A DNA stretch of 6,466 nucleotides, from contig WJLO01000050.1 in NCBI GenBank assembly GCA_014728425.1, positions 1 through 6,466 on the forward strand, in the 5' to 3' direction. The notes below the pieces were generated by a model, which had not been told where the DNA came from, ran no database searches, and saw only the letters and a list, made by a program, of their open reading frames with translations. Both the position numbers and the translations under genes were made by a program. Position 1 is the first letter of the stretch. Each line of letters begins with the position of its first letter. Source of the DNA: Minisyncoccota bacterium. Lineage in GTDB: Bacteria > Patescibacteriota > Microgenomatia > UBA1400 > PJMF01. Positions 5,459 through 6,466 of this stretch are shown piece by piece.

Positions 5459-6361
5459 ATGAACTCAGCATTTTTAGCTTATATTCCAGTTTTGCACCAT
5501 GGTTATCAACTATTTTTTGCTCAACATCCAGCTAGCAAGATTTTATACCTGCTAGGCGAAAACATCACCCAACAATACAAACCTTTACGTAAAGATCTGC
5601 GCGCTCTAAAACCAGAGTTAATTAAAAAATCCCTGCAGGGATGGCAACGATTTAAGCACATTAAAATCTTAACCAGCTCAACCGAGTTAAAAAACCTTGA
5701 CCCTCAGCTCAAGCTGATCATGCCTAATGAAGATGTCATGCATGATTTAGCTAATAAATACTTATCTCAACATCTCAAAAACAAGCAAATTAATTTTGCA
5801 GCTATTTTTCTCCGCTGGGACAAACACCAAACTCAACAAAAACAAACAGTTCAAGCTGATGCTGAAATCACTGCAGAAAAACTGGCCCAAAAAATGATGG
5901 GTTTAGCTCTAAAGCAGGCCAACAAAAGCACTAATTGGTGGCGTCATGTAGGAGCAGTGGTTGCAAAAGATGGTCAAGTGCTGTTAGCTGCTCATGCTCG
6001 CCACTTACCGTCAGAACACCAACCATATCTTGAAGGAGATCCTCGAAATAACTTTAGCAAAGGCTTAGCTATTGAGCTCTCAACTTCACAACACGCTGAA
6101 GCTAATTTAATTGCCCAGGCTGCTAAACAGGGTTTAAAACTAGCCAACAGCCAAATGTATGTCACCACCTTCCCCTGCCCTGTTTGTGCCAAACAAGTTG
6201 CCAGTGCTGGCATTAAAACAGTTTATTTTTATCAGGGATATGGGATGCTTGATGCTGAGCACATTTTAAAAACAGCTGGCGTCAAAATCATTAAAGTTAC
6301 TGGTGATTTTAGCAAAATTCAAAAAGCCGAAAACAAATTTAGCCATGTAGTGAAATATTAA
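5459..6361 (+). CDS. dCMP-deaminase-like protein fused to a degenerate nucleotidyltransferase-like domain
   Basis: The C-terminal half (about 136-282) is a zinc-dependent cytidine/deoxycytidylate deaminase fold. HAE at 212-214 supplies a zinc ligand (H212) and the catalytic E214; PCPVC at 239-243 supplies C240 and C243. The block GDPRNNFSKGLAIELSTSQ (193-211) precedes HAE. By family, deamination of dCMP to dUMP is the likely activity, but other cytidine or guanine-type substrates are possible. The N-terminal half (about 1-125) is not usual for dCMP deaminases. YIPVLHHGYQLFF (8-20) aligns with FDMLHIGHARYL of the upstream gene, but the second His of HxGH is Tyr16. LYLLGE (29-34), IMPNEDV (87-93) and FLRWDK (117-122) are further possible landmarks. 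This suggests an HxGH nucleotidyltransferase-like fold that may have lost catalysis or changed chemistry. Its Shine-Dalgarno lies within the preceding gene. Confidence 0.82.
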   Translation: MNSAFLAYIPVLHHGYQLFFAQHPASKILYLLGENITQQYKPLRKDLRALKPELIKKSLQGWQRFKHIKILTSSTELKNLDPQLKLIMPNEDVMHDLANKYLSQHLKNKQINFAAIFLRWDKHQTQQKQTVQADAEITAEKLAQKMMGLALKQANKSTNWWRHVGAVVAKDGQVLLAAHARHLPSEHQPYLEGDPRNNFSKGLAIELSTSQHAEANLIAQAAKQGLKLANSQMYVTTFPCPVCAKQVASAGIKTVYFYQGYGMLDAEHILKTAGVKIIKVTGDFSKIQKAENKFSHVVKY

Positions 6362-6466
6362 CTAGCTTTTTTTAGTCTTACCGATCTTAACTCTGACTGG
6401 CTTTTCTAAATAAGTAGGAGCTTTAATATCTGGCTGGATAAACTGAGCGTGCAGATGAGCCACACT
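6362..6466 (-). CDS. 3' end of an unidentified gene (runs off the right edge)
   Basis: On the minus strand an open frame enters from the right edge and gives 34 residues ending in TAG (6364-6362). Two pieces of it are AHLHAQFIQPDIKAPTYL and KPVRVKIGKTKKS. The basic C-terminus and lack of interruption fit a real coding end, and the strand alternation fits the local pattern. I do not recognise the family. The stop codon directly abuts the TAA of the deaminase fusion on the other strand, leaving no intergenic base and no room for a terminator outside coding sequence. Confidence 0.6.
   Translation of the reverse strand, partial: SVAHLHAQFIQPDIKAPTYLEKPVRVKIGKTKKS

Noticed and set aside
5992..6213. 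Minus-strand open frame of 73 codons inside the deaminase region
   Set aside because: It is antisense to the conserved HAE and PCPVC motifs of the fusion gene; its cysteines and tryptophans are a by-product of the complementary codons.
1..6466. CRISPR array, insertion sequence, toxin-antitoxin or phage-defence locus
   Set aside because: No repeat-spacer pattern, transposase, terminal inverted repeats or defence-domain genes are present. The deaminase retains metabolic-enzyme architecture with no defence partner such as a nuclease or reverse transcriptase.

Overview
The window is AT-rich bacterial DNA from a compact genome. I infer, without a database search, that it belongs to the Candidate Phyla Radiation (Patescibacteria). 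Three things point that way: short Ala/Gln/Lys-rich proteins; a secreted coiled-coil protein paired with a tiny membrane protein, of a style I associate with that group; and a deaminase fused to a degenerate nucleotidyltransferase-like domain. TGA serves as a stop codon (recR and the 77-aa gene), so the Gly-TGA code of some CPR lineages does not apply here.

Layout from left to right. Positions 1-21 hold the first seven codons of a minus-strand gene with a strong Shine-Dalgarno. Positions 22-268 are intergenic and contain a tandemly duplicated GC-rich hairpin unit ending in a clear minus-strand intrinsic terminator. The tmk-recR operon (dTMP kinase and the recombination mediator RecR) follows on the minus strand at 269-1511. 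A plus-strand HD-domain nucleotidase (1631-2236) runs convergently into a minus-strand dihydrofolate reductase (2364-2912). A plus-strand pair encodes a secreted Gln-rich coiled-coil protein and a 77-aa single-pass membrane protein (3137-3929). A minus-strand sugar-phosphate nucleotidyltransferase (3977-4780) is divergent from a coupled plus-strand pair: an HxGH cytidylyltransferase-like protein and a nucleotidyltransferase-like/dCMP-deaminase-like fusion (4877-6361). The window closes with the 3' end of an unrecognised minus-strand gene whose stop abuts the stop of the fusion gene.

Functional theme: several genes converge on pyrimidine deoxynucleotides. The deaminase fusion could make dUMP from dCMP, DHFR would regenerate tetrahydrofolate for thymidylate synthesis, Tmk phosphorylates dTMP, and the HD protein resembles YfbR-type 5'-deoxynucleotidases that act on dNMPs. 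No thymidylate synthase is present. The two nucleotidyltransferases suggest a separate nucleotide-activated metabolite pathway.

Expression: several first genes of transcription units have a -10-like box only 10-15 nt before the ATG and no Shine-Dalgarno, which suggests leaderless or nearly leaderless mRNAs. Two of the three within-operon genes have purine-rich ribosome binding sites. The most unusual items are the fusion protein beside an intact relative of its N-terminal domain, and the duplicated hairpin/terminator upstream of the left-edge gene.
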